A stretch of 64,000 nucleotides of DNA, taken from NCBI RefSeq assembly GCF_002160015.1, contig NZ_NFJT01000002.1:216924-280923 (forward strand), given 5' to 3'. Made by a program: the position numbers and the translations under genes. The DNA comes from Anaerofilum sp. An201 (GTDB taxonomy: Bacteria; Bacillota; Clostridia; Oscillospirales; Ruminococcaceae). Of the stretch, positions 56,696 through 64,000 are shown in pieces (positions within the stretch are counted from its first letter, which is position 1; the number at the start of each line of letters is the position of its first letter). The notes under the pieces were generated by a model. That model saw nothing but the letters and a program-made list of their open reading frames with translations, had not been told where the DNA came from and did no database searches.

Positions 56696-56753
56696 TTGAC
56701 AAAGCGGGTATGACCTGCTATAGTACAAAAAGTCCGATATCATATTGTATGAT
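56696..56753 (+). promoter_or_regulatory. marR promoter with palindromic operator
   Basis: TTGACA, a 17-base spacer, TATAGT (56719-56724). The perfect inverted repeat ATCATA-TTG-TATGAT (56739-56753) lies just downstream, where a bound MarR dimer would block transcription. It probably mediates autoregulation. Confidence 0.75.
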
Positions 56754-56776
56754 TTGAGATGATTGGAGGCTGATAC

Positions 56777-57235
56777 ATGGAGCGGGATATAGAGATCCAA
56801 ACCACATTGACGGCATTCCGGGATGCCACCTGGGAGCTGGACAACATCTACTCCCTGTTCCCCAAATCCTGCGGACTGTCTGAGGTGGAGTATTGGTCGC
56901 TGCTGCTGATCCACGACGGCGTTGTCACCCAGAGCCAGATCAGTGAACGGCTGTTCATCAGCAAACAGACGCTGAACTCCGCTTTCAAGCAGCTGCGCAA
57001 AAAGGGGCTGATCCGCCTGGAGCCTTATGAGGAAAACCAGCGTTCCAAGCGATCGCTTCTGACAGATGCGGGGAAGGCGTTTGTTGAGGAGCATATCCTG
57101 CGGATGCACCGTATGGAGGAACGGGCCTGGCTTAGACTGACCAGCGAAGAACGCGAATCGCTGATCGGTTTGACGCAAAAAATCAGCCGCCTGATGCAGG
57201 ACGAGCTGGAATATTCAACTACAAATCCTGTTTGA
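56777..57235 (+). CDS. MarR family transcriptional regulator
   Basis: 152 residues with a winged helix-turn-helix: VVTQSQISERLFISKQTLNSAFK (recognition helices) and a wing at LEPYEENQRSKRSLLTDAG. The start follows TTGGAGGCTGATAC. It is next to its own operator and upstream of an ABC exporter gene that is now truncated, a common MarR-exporter pairing in drug or peptide resistance. Ligand unknown. Confidence 0.92.
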   Translation: MERDIEIQTTLTAFRDATWELDNIYSLFPKSCGLSEVEYWSLLLIHDGVVTQSQISERLFISKQTLNSAFKQLRKKGLIRLEPYEENQRSKRSLLTDAGKAFVEEHILRMHRMEERAWLRLTSEERESLIGLTQKISRLMQDELEYSTTNPV

Positions 57236-57291
57236 CGTTCATCGGAGGCTTGCGGCCGTAGCCGCCCATAGCCGGAAAAGATGTCGAGTGC

Positions 57292-57325
57292 GCTCGGTTA
57301 TTTTTGCAAATAACCGGGCGTTTTA
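57292..57325 (+). terminator. Terminator-like hairpin after marR
   Basis: CGCTCGGTTATTT-TTGC-AAATAACCGGGCG, then TTTTACT. It strongly resembles the hairpin at 57742-57777 in both arms and flanks. Confidence 0.65.
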
Positions 57326-57341
57326 CTGTTTTGGAGGCAAT

Positions 57342-57584
57342 ATGAAAAAGATTGTAAACGGAATTTGGTACGACACCGGTGCAGCGCGGATGCTTTCCAC
57401 GTATTATTTTTTCCTGGACAAAATCCCGATGGAAGAATCCGCCTACCAGATGCCGGACGGAGCCTGCTTCATTGTCCGGCGGATCAACGGAAGCGAAACC
57501 GCTTTGCTGCCGATCGCAGCGGAGGACATCCCCCGCTGGAAGAAATACCGCAGCCAATTCATCACACAGCTGTGGCTCGGATAA
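57342..57584 (+). CDS. Small protein of the mobile-element type, unknown
   Basis: 80 residues starting KKIVNGIWYDTGAARM, behind TTGGAGGCAAT. The opening resembles small proteins in phages and integrative elements that start K-I-I-N-G-K-x-Y-D-T, but I cannot name a family or a function. It sits between two similar hairpins. Confidence 0.6.
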   Translation: MKKIVNGIWYDTGAARMLSTYYFFLDKIPMEESAYQMPDGACFIVRRINGSETALLPIAAEDIPRWKKYRSQFITQLWLG

Positions 57585-57741
57585 GGTGAGGAGGATGTAT
57601 GCTGTGCGCCGTTTCTCTGTTTCGGCCGGTTTGAGAGCGCCCCCTTTCCCACCGGCAGGACAATTGTATACCATCGTCATCGGAGGACTGACCATCGCAA
57701 TGGTCGGCCGGGCATTCCCCGGTCACAGTCGAGGAAGATGT

Positions 57742-57783
57742 CGGGTGCGCCCGGTTGCGTTGCACGACCGGGCGCATTTTTTA
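57742..57783 (+). terminator. Terminator-like hairpin before the ABC exporter gene
   Basis: TGCGCCCGGT with ACCGGGCGCA and six T. A near copy of 57292-57325. It precedes the exporter start by only 22 bases, so it could act as an attenuator. Confidence 0.7.
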
Positions 57784-57804
57784 TGATTCATTGGGAAAGG
57801 ACGG

Positions 57805-58630
57805 ATGCGCTTCATGAAGCTCATTGTAAAATTTATCAAACCGCACTGGAAATTGTGTGTGGTCACGATCTTGCTTTTGATCGTGGATGTAACAGGTACC
57901 CTGTTTATCTCCACCCTGGCCGCCGAAATGTTAAACCTGGGAACGTCTGGCGCTTCTTTGGAAGTGCTACTTCGTACCGGTATTTCCATGGCGGCTGTAT
58001 CTGTATTGTCCAGCGCCTGCGCGATTTCAGGCGGTTATGCCTGCGCTGCTTTGTCCGCCCGGGTGGGCAGGGACATGCGGGTGGCGATCTATAACAAATC
58101 CCTGAAACTTTCTATCTACGACTTCCGCCAGTTTGGAACCGCCTCTATCACCACCCGGACGGTATCCGACATCACCACCATCCAGTTCGCCCTGACCAGC
58201 TTTATCCAGATGGTGCTGCCGGTGCCGGTGATTTTTATCGTCGCTTTGGCGCTGGCTTTCAGCCTGGATATCGAGATGGGATTGATCCTGCTGGCCGTGG
58301 TAGCGGTGGTTTTTGTGTTGGCGCTGTTTATTATGAAAAGCGCCTCCCCGCTGTTTAAACGGCTGCAAAAGCTGTTGGACCGGATGACCATCATCCTGTT
58401 GGAAAACATCACCGGCGTGCGGGTCGTCCGCGCTTTCAATACCGAAACCAGGGAAGAAAACCGCATGGGGACGGCATTTTCCAAGCATGCGCAAACCTCC
58501 ATTCGGGCCAACCGCCGGTTTGCCAATTTGGACGGCCTTTCTTTCCTGTTTATCAATTTCTTTGTCGTGATCGTGTACTGGCTCAGCGGCGGGCGGATCA
58601 GCGCCGGCCATCTGCAGATCGGCGATACAG
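57805..58630 (+). pseudogene. ABC exporter, transmembrane domain only (truncated)
   Basis: About 275 residues of an ABC exporter half-transporter with five or six helices (FIKPHWKLCVVTILLLIVDV..., DFRQFGTASITTRTVSDIT, ITGVRVVRAFNTETREE). The match ends at GGRISAGHLQIGD, the point just before the last helix. After this the frame runs for 28 codons through antisense of the next gene. The ATPase domain is absent from the window. The break at 58627-58637 marks the edge of inserted or rearranged DNA. It was probably the target of the MarR repressor. Confidence 0.85.
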
Positions 58631-58637
58631 CCACACA

Positions 58638-58997
58638 TTATAGGCCAACCATTGCAGAAATAATAAAATACAATATTGCGCCGCCAACAATTGTGAAAAT
58701 GGTAATTGCTATATAGTTAATACCAAATTCTTTTGCTCGCTGAGCATTTGCTTTCGCAGCAACAGAGGAAGATGTGACTTTTGGAAAACCATTCTCAACT
58801 TTAACATCGGCTGTAAAGTCGTTTCTAATCATAGCTCCATAACCATTTTGAGAATCCACAAATCCTTCGATATGGTATCCTCTTTCGTCATCACCAACTA
58901 TAGAGATCATATCAACAGGAAATTGCGCAGAAGCGGGACTTTTTAGCTGTGAACAGATTGCTGGCTTTACAACCTTCATAATATCTTCATTTGTCAT
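58638..58997 (-). CDS. Small tail-anchored-like protein, unknown
   Basis: 119 residues behind GGGAGGGTTATCCAGC. The soluble part has KPAICSQLKSPASAQFP and GFVDSQNGYGAMIRNDFTA, a pattern I recall from small proteins of phages and mobile elements. One membrane helix lies at the C-terminus (YIAITIFTIVGGAILYFIIS). Function unknown. It directly abuts the truncated exporter. The following 276 bases (58998-59273) are AT-rich and should hold its promoter and that of the next gene; I see nothing else there. Confidence 0.7.
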   Translation of the reverse strand: MTNEDIMKVVKPAICSQLKSPASAQFPVDMISIVGDDERGYHIEGFVDSQNGYGAMIRNDFTADVKVENGFPKVTSSSVAAKANAQRAKEFGINYIAITIFTIVGGAILYFIISAMVGL

Positions 58998-59273
58998 GCT
59001 GGATAACCCTCCCTTGAAATTTTCAGTTATTTGATCAAATGTGTAACCTTTCTGTAAAAGGCACGAAAGTTTATAAATAAATTATCATATCATGAAGTAA
59101 CAAAATTTTCCACATCGATTTGACGAAAATCCATACAAAACAGCGAATTAAAAACTGGTTATGTTTTCTTGATACAACTATATATAGTTCTTTGACTTCT
59201 GTATATCGTTGCTGCTCTCCCATATACTATCTTTAGAACAAAAATCATTTCCAAAGGCAGGCGGGGAGCGCAC

Positions 59274-59591
59274 GTGGATGCGAAAGCTGTGGGACGGAGA
59301 ATACGGGCAGCGCGCGAACAAAAGAATCTCACACAGGAGGAACTTGCCGCACTTGTGGACATAAGTCCGGCACATATCAGCATCATCGAGCGCGGCACCA
59401 AAATCCCCCGTCTGGACACCTTTGTCTCTATTGCCAACGCCTTGCAGGTATCCTCCGATTCCCTGCTTGTGGACGTGGCGGATCACGCGGTATCCGCCAC
59501 AGCTTCGGATCTGTCTGGCCGCCTCACTGCCCTGCCTCACAAAGAACAGCTGAAAATCCTCCGTATCCTGGAAATACTGCTGGAGAATTGA
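59274..59591 (+). CDS. XRE family transcriptional regulator
   Basis: 105 residues from a GTG start (GGGGAGCGCAC upstream). Residues 5-60 form a lambda-repressor-like helix-turn-helix (IRAAREQKNLTQEELAALV, SPAHISIIERGTKIPRLDT). The rest is a short tail. Such small regulators are common at the ends of integrative elements. It has its own terminator. Confidence 0.88.
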   Translation: MDAKAVGRRIRAAREQKNLTQEELAALVDISPAHISIIERGTKIPRLDTFVSIANALQVSSDSLLVDVADHAVSATASDLSGRLTALPHKEQLKILRILEILLEN

Positions 59592-59594
59592 TAA

Positions 59595-59627
59595 ACGGGA
59601 GAAGTACCGGCTTCTCCCGTTTGTTTT
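59595..59627 (+). terminator. Terminator after the XRE gene
   Basis: ACGGGAGAAG with CTTCTCCCGT and a six-base loop, then TTGTTTT. Confidence 0.85.
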
Positions 59628-59640
59628 CGACTGTATTGGT

Positions 59641-59981
59641 ATGTATTCGACAGATTCTTTGTGTTACTATCTTCCCAAAGAACTAAATAACATTCTTTGG
59701 ATTGTGGTGAACAAAATAAATTTTGGAACAATTGTCGCATACATTGTTGCCGAGAACGCAACCTCTCCCGAAACTGTGGTGCGGGAAATGCAGCAGCTCA
59801 TTGACGCTGCCTGTCTCGACCATTCTCCGGAATCGTAGAGATACTGGGATGCAGTCGCACCGGACGGCGCGCCCACCGCAGCGGAGTTTCTTTTGCGCTT
59901 CACTGCGCTGGTTCTGCGGTTACAGGAAGATGCAGGAACTCCCAACCACAAAATTCCCCCTGCGCTGTCTGTGTGAACCGC
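59641..59981 (+). pseudogene. Small element gene interrupted by TAG
   Basis: The frame reads 65 residues (VVNKINFGTIVAYIVAENAT, SPETVVREMQQLID) to a TAG at 59836. It then continues with protein-like sequence in the same frame (RYWDAVAPDGAPTAAEFLLR...) for about 45 codons. This looks like one small gene with a nonsense mutation. I do not recognise the family. No clear ribosome site. Confidence 0.4.
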
Positions 59982-59987
59982 AGTGGC

Positions 59988-60190
59988 TCACTCTGTCCGC
60001 AGTGCCTCGTCCGGTTTTGTGGTCATCAGCTGGTACAGCCGGGTATTGCGGGGGAAGCTGTTTTCAAACGGCACAATGTTTCCGGCACATCGGGTCAGAC
60101 CGCAGCCGGCCGCCACGTTGGTGATGTACTCCATCTGCATGCCCGAGATGTGTCGCAGGCCATAGGCCAGCACGGTGTCCAGTGCGGCCT
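59988..60190 (-). pseudogene. C-terminal fragment of a VirB4-type conjugation ATPase
   Basis: About 65 residues matching the end of VirB4/TraE-like ATPases of Clostridia conjugative elements: ISGMQMEYITNVAAGCGL, then CAGNIVPFENSFPRNT and LYQLMTTKPDEA before the stop. The rest of the gene (normally about 800 residues) is missing. It directly follows the PrgI remnant, the usual gene order, so an internal deletion removed the body. Confidence 0.75.
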
Positions 60191-60196
60191 GTGCGT

Positions 60197-60537
60197 TTAT
60201 CTTCGCTTTTGTGCGGCCTGTTCCAGCGCCTGACGGTACAGACTGTCCGACCGGAACACCAGCTTTTTGGGGTACAGCACTTCGGATTTGAGCCACGTCC
60301 ACGCGGTCTGTTCGGCGGTCATGCCGTGGTAGCGGAAAAAGCCGCAGACTGCGAACGGCGCCGCGCCCAATAGTAGACCCATCCCACTTCCTCCGTTCCG
60401 GCCAGCGGGCGCAGCGCAGAATACAACGCCACCGCCGCTCCCACTGCCAGCAGCGAACAGAAAAGCTGCCGCGCCGACAGGCCGAAGAAGATAGCTTCCT
60501 GGTAATTCCGGATCTCTTTGGGGATCTTGATTTCCAT
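60197..60537 (-). pseudogene. PrgI family conjugation protein, frameshifted
   Basis: The start MEIKIPKEIRNYQEAIFFGL follows AAGAGGAACCGTAT. The frame is lost near base 60380, after LAGTEEVGWV. The rest of the protein continues in another frame (LLGAAPFAVCGFFRYHGMTA, then LKSEVLYPKKLVFRSDSLY). Together they make a complete PrgI (about 113 residues), a small membrane protein of the type IV conjugation machinery. Confidence 0.8.
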
Positions 60538-60561
60538 ATACGGTTCCTCTTTACAATTAGG

Positions 60562-60589
60562 TTGTATTTCTCCTATTTTCGTATATAAT
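60562..60589 (+). promoter_or_regulatory. Predicted phd-doc promoter
   Basis: TTGTAT, a 16-base spacer, TATAAT; divergent from the prgI remnant. Confidence 0.6.
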
Positions 60590-60609
60590 AAGAACAGGAG
60601 GTGTTTCCA

Positions 60610-60852
60610 ATGACCGTGAACACAAAAAATCTTGTGTCGATCACCGAAGCCAACCAGAATTTTTCCCGCGTTGCGCGGTTGGTGGACGAAAACGGCGCCG
60701 CTGTGATCTTAAAAAACAATGTTCCCCGCTATGTCCTGATCGAGTTCAGCCAAGCCGAACAGGAACAGCAGGCCGATGACGAGGACGTATTGGCCGTGTC
60801 CCGGCGTTTGATCGCCAAAAACCGGCTTGCCTATGAGGAACTTGCCAAATGA
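60610..60852 (+). CDS. Phd/YefM-type antitoxin
   Basis: 80 residues starting MTVNTKNLVSITEANQNFSR behind an ideal AGGAGG. N-terminal Phd/YefM DNA-binding fold (SITEANQNFSRVARLV, then VILKNNVPRYVLIEF) and an acidic/helical C-terminal tail that should bind the toxin. Antitoxins of this type also repress their own promoter. It overlaps the toxin gene by four bases. Confidence 0.9.
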   Translation: MTVNTKNLVSITEANQNFSRVARLVDENGAAVILKNNVPRYVLIEFSQAEQEQQADDEDVLAVSRRLIAKNRLAYEELAK

Positions 60853-61226
60853 AAATGCTGTCCAAAAAGCAGATCCTGACACTGCATACGGCACTGGTGC
60901 AGGCATTTGGCGGAAGCGACGGCGTTCGGGATGAGGGGATGCTGGAGTCGGCATTGGCCGCCCCTTTTCAGACCTTTGGCGGAGAACCCGTTTATCCTTC
61001 TTTGCAGGCAAAAGCAGCGCAGTTAGGGTTTGGGCTTGTCCGCAATCATCCTTTTGTGGATGGCAACAAACGGATCGGCGCACACGCCATGCTGGTTTTC
61101 CTCGCGATCAACGGCATCGAACTGCACTATGAACAACAGGAACTGATCGATTGTATCCTGGGGGTAGCCGCAGGCCAAAGCGACCGGCAAAGCCTTTTGC
61201 AATGGATATTGGAACATGAGGAATGA
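60849..61226 (+). CDS. Doc-type (Fic fold) toxin
   Basis: 125 residues, the usual Doc length. The catalytic motif is HPFVDGNKRIGAHA (about residues 65-80), which fits the Doc form of the Fic motif (HxFxDGNKR). Doc phosphorylates EF-Tu and stops translation. Both genes look intact. The pair lies in the opposite direction between two conjugation gene remnants and ends at its own terminator. Confidence 0.93.
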   Translation: MKMLSKKQILTLHTALVQAFGGSDGVRDEGMLESALAAPFQTFGGEPVYPSLQAKAAQLGFGLVRNHPFVDGNKRIGAHAMLVFLAINGIELHYEQQELIDCILGVAAGQSDRQSLLQWILEHEE

Positions 61227-61231
61227 TTCGG

Positions 61232-61262
61232 ACACCCTGCTTGCGGCAGGGTGTTCTTTTTT
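61232..61262 (+). terminator. Terminator after doc
   Basis: ACACCCTGC-TTGC-GGCAGGGTGT then TCTTTTTT. Confidence 0.9.
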
Positions 61263-61529
61263 ACAGTCCCATCAGCTCCTTCACGATCCGGTCGCTCATG
61301 CGCACCGCCCACACCAGAACCAGCAGGTTGAAGATGAGCTCGCTCACATAGCTCCAGACAGCAGTCACGGCCGACACGCCGGAATCGACTGCCGGCGGAG
61401 ATGCCGCCATCACCGAAAAGTGGATGCAGGCCAGCGCGATGCCTGCCCCCTCCAGGCATACTCTCGCATAGCTGCGCAGGAAATTGCGCCCCACGCTGCT
61501 GGTGGGTTCACCGGCAAAGGTGGACAGCG
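61261..61529 (-). pseudogene. C-terminal fragment of a VirB6/TrbL-like conjugation protein
   Basis: About 90 residues: SVGRNFLRSYARVCLEGAGI, then SVMAASPPAVDSG and VSELIFNLLVLVWAVRMSDR before the stop at 61261. This matches the end of the large membrane protein (CD1112-type VirB6) that precedes prgI in Clostridia conjugative elements. The body is deleted; at its left joint it meets the small gene below in a different frame. Confidence 0.7.
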
Positions 61530-61648
61530 GGCGACAGGCACAGCACCGCCGTGACGGCCGCATAGGCGGCAAACGCCAGACGGCCTTTTACACCCGGAAC
61601 CGGGGTGGTGTGTTTGCGGGAAGAATCATGTTTCACAATTTTTTTCAT
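61508..61648 (-). pseudogene. N-terminal remnant of a small conjugation-element protein
   Basis: The start MKKIVKHDSS follows GGAGGAAATCGCT. The chain (VKGRLAFAAYAAVTAVLCLS) looks like a signal or membrane segment, then loses frame at the joint with the VirB6-like fragment and stops after 46 residues. I suspect a DUF3852-like small protein, but cannot be sure. Confidence 0.45.
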
Positions 61649-61789
61649 AGCGATTTCCTCCATATTATGTTGAAGAAAAGAGTCTCGCCTGCACAGTGCA
61701 GACGGGAAACGCAGTCGTCGAGTGTGAGCAGCTCTTTGCCACAATGTCAAGTGATGAATTCAAAAGTTGGAAAAATAACTCCTTCTCTC

Positions 61790-61842
61790 TTGACAATTAA
61801 CGAACAACCTCGTAATATGAAGTTAACTTCACGTGAGGTAAA
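61790..61842 (+). promoter_or_regulatory. Promoter with palindromic operators for the XRE-membrane protein pair
   Basis: TTGACA, a 17-base spacer, TAATAT (61813-61818), then the perfect palindrome GAAGTTAACTTC (61819-61830) and a near copy GAGGTAAACTTC 5 bases on. The outer ends also pair (TGAAGTT...AACTTCA type). A classic layout for XRE autorepression. Confidence 0.75.
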
Positions 61843-61867
61843 CTTCATTTTTAGGAAGGGAGGTACC

Positions 61868-62098
61868 ATGAAAACCAAAGTTAAAGAACTGCGTTTAGCC
61901 GCAGGCTTGACCCAACAGCAGTTAGCCAATCTGGTACGTGTGTCATCTCGTACCATTATTTCGCTCGAAAAAGAGCAGTATAGTCCCTCGCTTATGCTGG
62001 CTTATCGACTCGCTCAAGTATTTCACACCACAGTGGAGGATTTATGCTGCTTGGAAGAGAACAAACGATTGGAGGATGAACAGTTTGAAAGTTTATAA
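61868..62098 (+). CDS. Small XRE family regulator (YgzD/Cro-like)
   Basis: 76 residues behind GAAGGGAGGTACC. Almost the whole protein is one helix-turn-helix domain (LRLAAGLTQQQLANLVRVSS, TIISLEKEQYSPSLMLAYRL). It overlaps the next gene by about 23 bases. Regulators of this kind usually repress their own operon, matching the operators at 61819-61842. Confidence 0.9.
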   Translation: MKTKVKELRLAAGLTQQQLANLVRVSSRTIISLEKEQYSPSLMLAYRLAQVFHTTVEDLCCLEENKRLEDEQFESL

Positions 62099-62516
62099 CA
62101 AAAAGGGATTTTTCAGTGGCGTATTGTGGACCGCAGTCGGGGCTTTCTGCTTGTACCGGGATATCGTGGATTCTGCCGATTTTCTGCCCCAACAGATTAA
62201 GAGCGTGCTATTCTCGCTGCTGTGTCTGGCCATTGGGCTAACCTGCCTAATCCGAGCTTTCTCCAAATCATCCACCCGCGAAGACCGCATTGAGGAGATG
62301 GACGAACGCAACCGATTGGTGCAACTCAGGACGAATTTCCTTACTTTGAACATCCTTGGCTATCTGCAACTGGCCGGGACAATAATTGGTATTTTAGGAT
62401 TTACCTTCACTAAAACCGAAATCTACGGATTTCTGTTCTTATTCTCCGGAATTTCCATCACGGTGACGGCGGTGATTGCCCTCATTGCGACAGCCTGGTA
62501 TGAGAAGCATCTATAA
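62076..62516 (+). CDS. Membrane protein paired with an XRE regulator (DUF2178-like)
   Basis: 146 residues with four membrane helices in two pairs around a charged loop (EDRIEEMDERNRLVQLRTNF). The loop and pairing with a small XRE regulator resemble DUF2178-type membrane proteins. Function unknown. The start may be ATG 62076, which touches GGAGG, or TTG 62085, which has a nine-base spacing from the same site. Overlap with the regulator gene suggests coupling. Confidence 0.75.
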   Translation: MNSLKVYNKKGFFSGVLWTAVGAFCLYRDIVDSADFLPQQIKSVLFSLLCLAIGLTCLIRAFSKSSTREDRIEEMDERNRLVQLRTNFLTLNILGYLQLAGTIIGILGFTFTKTEIYGFLFLFSGISITVTAVIALIATAWYEKHL

Positions 62517-62775
62517 GGAGGACTATGATATGCCTTATTTCAGAGAATAAGAAACTCAGCGTGCCCGAAAACAACATCGATACTGGCTGCCCTTTGTGTC
62601 CTCCAGAACAATCCATCTTGGGCGGTCTTGTGGTTTCTATCTCCCGGCCGGTAAAATATTCAGGGGGAGAGGTGTGGAGAGGGGGAAACGAAAAAATGCC
62701 CCGGCCAGATGAGCCGAGGCGCTGTCTGCAAAAGGGTACACTTCCCCCTTGTAGTCTGAGGGTTTGGTTTTCACC
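62517..62775. other. Gene-free remnant DNA
   Basis: A 109-residue frame crosses this stretch (62525-62854) but has odd composition and no ribosome site, and ends in terminator structures. I see no feature to support. Confidence 0.4.
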
Positions 62776-62812
62776 AAAAAAATCACCTGTAATGTTAAAA
62801 ACATCACAGGTG
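62776..62812 (-). terminator. Second terminator-like hairpin downstream of tRNA-Lys
   Basis: CACCTGT-G-ATGTT / AACAT-T-ACAGGTG stem followed by seven T on the minus strand. Confidence 0.6.
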
Positions 62813-62852
62813 TTAACCGGTCCAACTGCAGTTTACATTTTATTTTCGATAT

Positions 62853-62889
62853 AAAAAATCCACTGTCCATTTTATTTTGGACAGTGGAT
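62853..62889 (-). terminator. Terminator after tRNA-Lys
   Basis: A perfect 11-bp stem ATCCACTGTCC with GGACAGTGGAT followed by T6 on the minus strand, seven bases past the tRNA 3' end. Confidence 0.85.
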
Positions 62890-62894
62890 CATTT

Positions 62895-62971
<77 letters not shown>

Positions 62972-63005
62972 ACTCAGAGCAGTGTACAGCTGATTTTTCT
63001 TGATA

Positions 63006-63710
63006 TTAAGTCACTTCTTCTCCTGTGTCCTTCACTTGAGTACTTTGTGTTTTTTCTTCCGGACGGCATAGCTCCAGGAATTGTTTATAGCTCGTTTTTA
63101 CATGCACGGCTACCTGATACCCTTTGCCCACCTCGACTTTTTCCAGCAGCTCGCTCAAGATTACACGCTTGCGGGCGAGGGACGCCATTTCAAACTCCCC
63201 TGCCCAACCGCAAAATTGACGATAACAATCTTTCATTTGTCCCGTCAACTCCTGCTCATTTTTCTCTTGTGCTAACATCGCTGCATACTCCTGCCTTGCG
63301 ATACGCAAATCTGTTTCTGCTTTGGCAATCAGCCTTGACAGCATCTCCTGCGAGAATCCGCTCACGCCGTCCAAACATCGCAGCACCTCCGCTTCGTAGC
63401 GCTCCAGTGCATGTTCGCAATCTCGCAGCTTTTTCTCCAACGCCAGTTTTTGTTTTCGTTTCTCCTGTCTCTCCTGCCGTATCTTCTGCTCGAGCACTTT
63501 ATCACGCGGCGCGCGGCGGATCAAAATGAACAGCTCCTGCACCGCCTGCAGCACAAGTCCATCCACACGGTCGGCCAAATACAACGCTTGTCCATCGCAT
63601 TCCCGTAATCTCTGAGCACGTTGAAAACAATTGTATTTTGACTTGAGCTGTATGGCCCCTTCTTCCCTTTTGATTTTCCAGCCCGTGAAATCTTGAAAGC
63701 GCAGAAAACA
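63006..63710 (-). pseudogene. C-terminal fragment of a large serine recombinase
   Basis: About 234 residues with no start codon. First the end of a zinc-ribbon region (KSKYNCFQRAQRLRECDGQ), then LYLADRVDGLVLQAVQELF, a long charged coiled coil (about 60 residues), and the closing segment LARKRVILSELLEKVEVGKG. This is the C-terminal half of Tn4451/TnpX-type recombinases. The catalytic N-terminal domain is missing. It begins directly after the stop codon of the gene at the right edge. Confidence 0.8.
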
Positions 63711-64000
63711 TCACTTGACATTCTCGCGTGCAAGTCGGAATATACCCGCGCAGTGGGTGCCGCTGGTATGCAGTACAAAGCCTTCCGGTTTGGCTTCGGC
63801 CTGTACGCCTTCGCACAGGCTTTCTGTGATCTGCCAGCCATTCAGTGGCAGAGAGACATTTCCAGCCGGGCGGTCGAAGACATGCACCACTGCCAGCGCC
63901 TCGCTGCCGTTCACACGCACGGCGGCCTGCCAGCCGGTGAGCGCGCGCAGCCAGCGGCTGCCCTCACCATAGACGGTGGTTTCGCCGGTGCGGATGACGC
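63711..64000 (-). CDS. C-terminus of a probable glycosidase (5' end outside window)
   Basis: About 95 residues, open to the right edge: VIRTGETTVYGEGSRWLRAL, AVVHVFDRPAGNVSLPL, then HTSGTHCAGIFRLARENVK and a stop. The beta-rich ending resembles the C-terminal domain of an alpha-galactosidase-like enzyme (GH36 or GH27), but the piece is too short to name the family. GC-rich like the host core genome. The recombinase fragment starts right after its stop. Confidence 0.5.
   Translation of the reverse strand, partial: VIRTGETTVYGEGSRWLRALTGWQAAVRVNGSEALAVVHVFDRPAGNVSLPLNGWQITESLCEGVQAEAKPEGFVLHTSGTHCAGIFRLARENVK

Noticed and set aside
62525..62854. A 109-residue frame after the XRE-membrane pair
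   Set aside because: It runs into two terminator hairpins and has no coding character.

Overview
The window is 64 kb of GC-rich DNA from a Gram-positive Clostridia-type gut bacterium, most likely Oscillospiraceae/Ruminococcaceae. The clues are T-box leaders on thrS and asnS, RNase Y, a sortase-type anchor, strong AAGGAGG ribosome sites, TTGACA/TATAAT promoters, and dispersed hairpin repeats of the kind common in these genomes. I see no rRNA genes and no CRISPR array.

Left part (1-11 kb). The 3' end of a probable lipoprotein gene converges on a tightly packed minus-strand histidine operon: hisZG (one fused gene), hisD, hisC, hisB, hisH, hisA, hisF, hisIE. It holds every step of the pathway except histidinol-phosphatase. 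Upstream of it lie two tandem, closely similar beta-propeller glycosidase genes.

Polysaccharide region (11-22 kb). Two giant secreted proteins run on the minus strand. The first is a wall-anchored beta-helix protein ending in IPATG. The second is a 2300-residue protein that joins two LamG domains, a metallophosphoesterase and a family-8 polysaccharide lyase, pointing to use of uronic-acid or host glycosaminoglycan polymers.

Housekeeping and sugar region (22-50 kb). rny and thrS diverge from a shared regulatory segment. They are followed by a MATE transporter, a CBS protein, a flavin reductase-like protein, a small-multidrug-export protein, asnS, mutY, a small membrane protein, an MFS sugar transporter, GH36 and GH2 glycosidases, an M24 aminopeptidase, an AraC regulator with a rhamnose operon (rhaM-rhaB-rhaA-rhaD), a hydroxyacid dehydrogenase, and a damaged TRAP transporter locus. 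In that locus dctM is fused to a sugar isomerase and dctP carries a frameshift in an A7 run.

Accessory region (50-64 kb). An AT-rich cassette holds a small secreted protein and a lipoprotein, followed by an ABC ATPase and a large permease; this is the best candidate for an undescribed system. Next come a MarR gene with its operator, a truncated ABC exporter, and a decayed conjugative element. The element's remains are VirB4, PrgI and VirB6/TrbL pieces, an intact phd-doc toxin-antitoxin pair, two XRE regulators, a degenerate tRNA-Lys and the C-terminus of a large serine recombinase. The recombinase piece abuts the 3' end of another gene, possibly a glycosidase, at the right edge.
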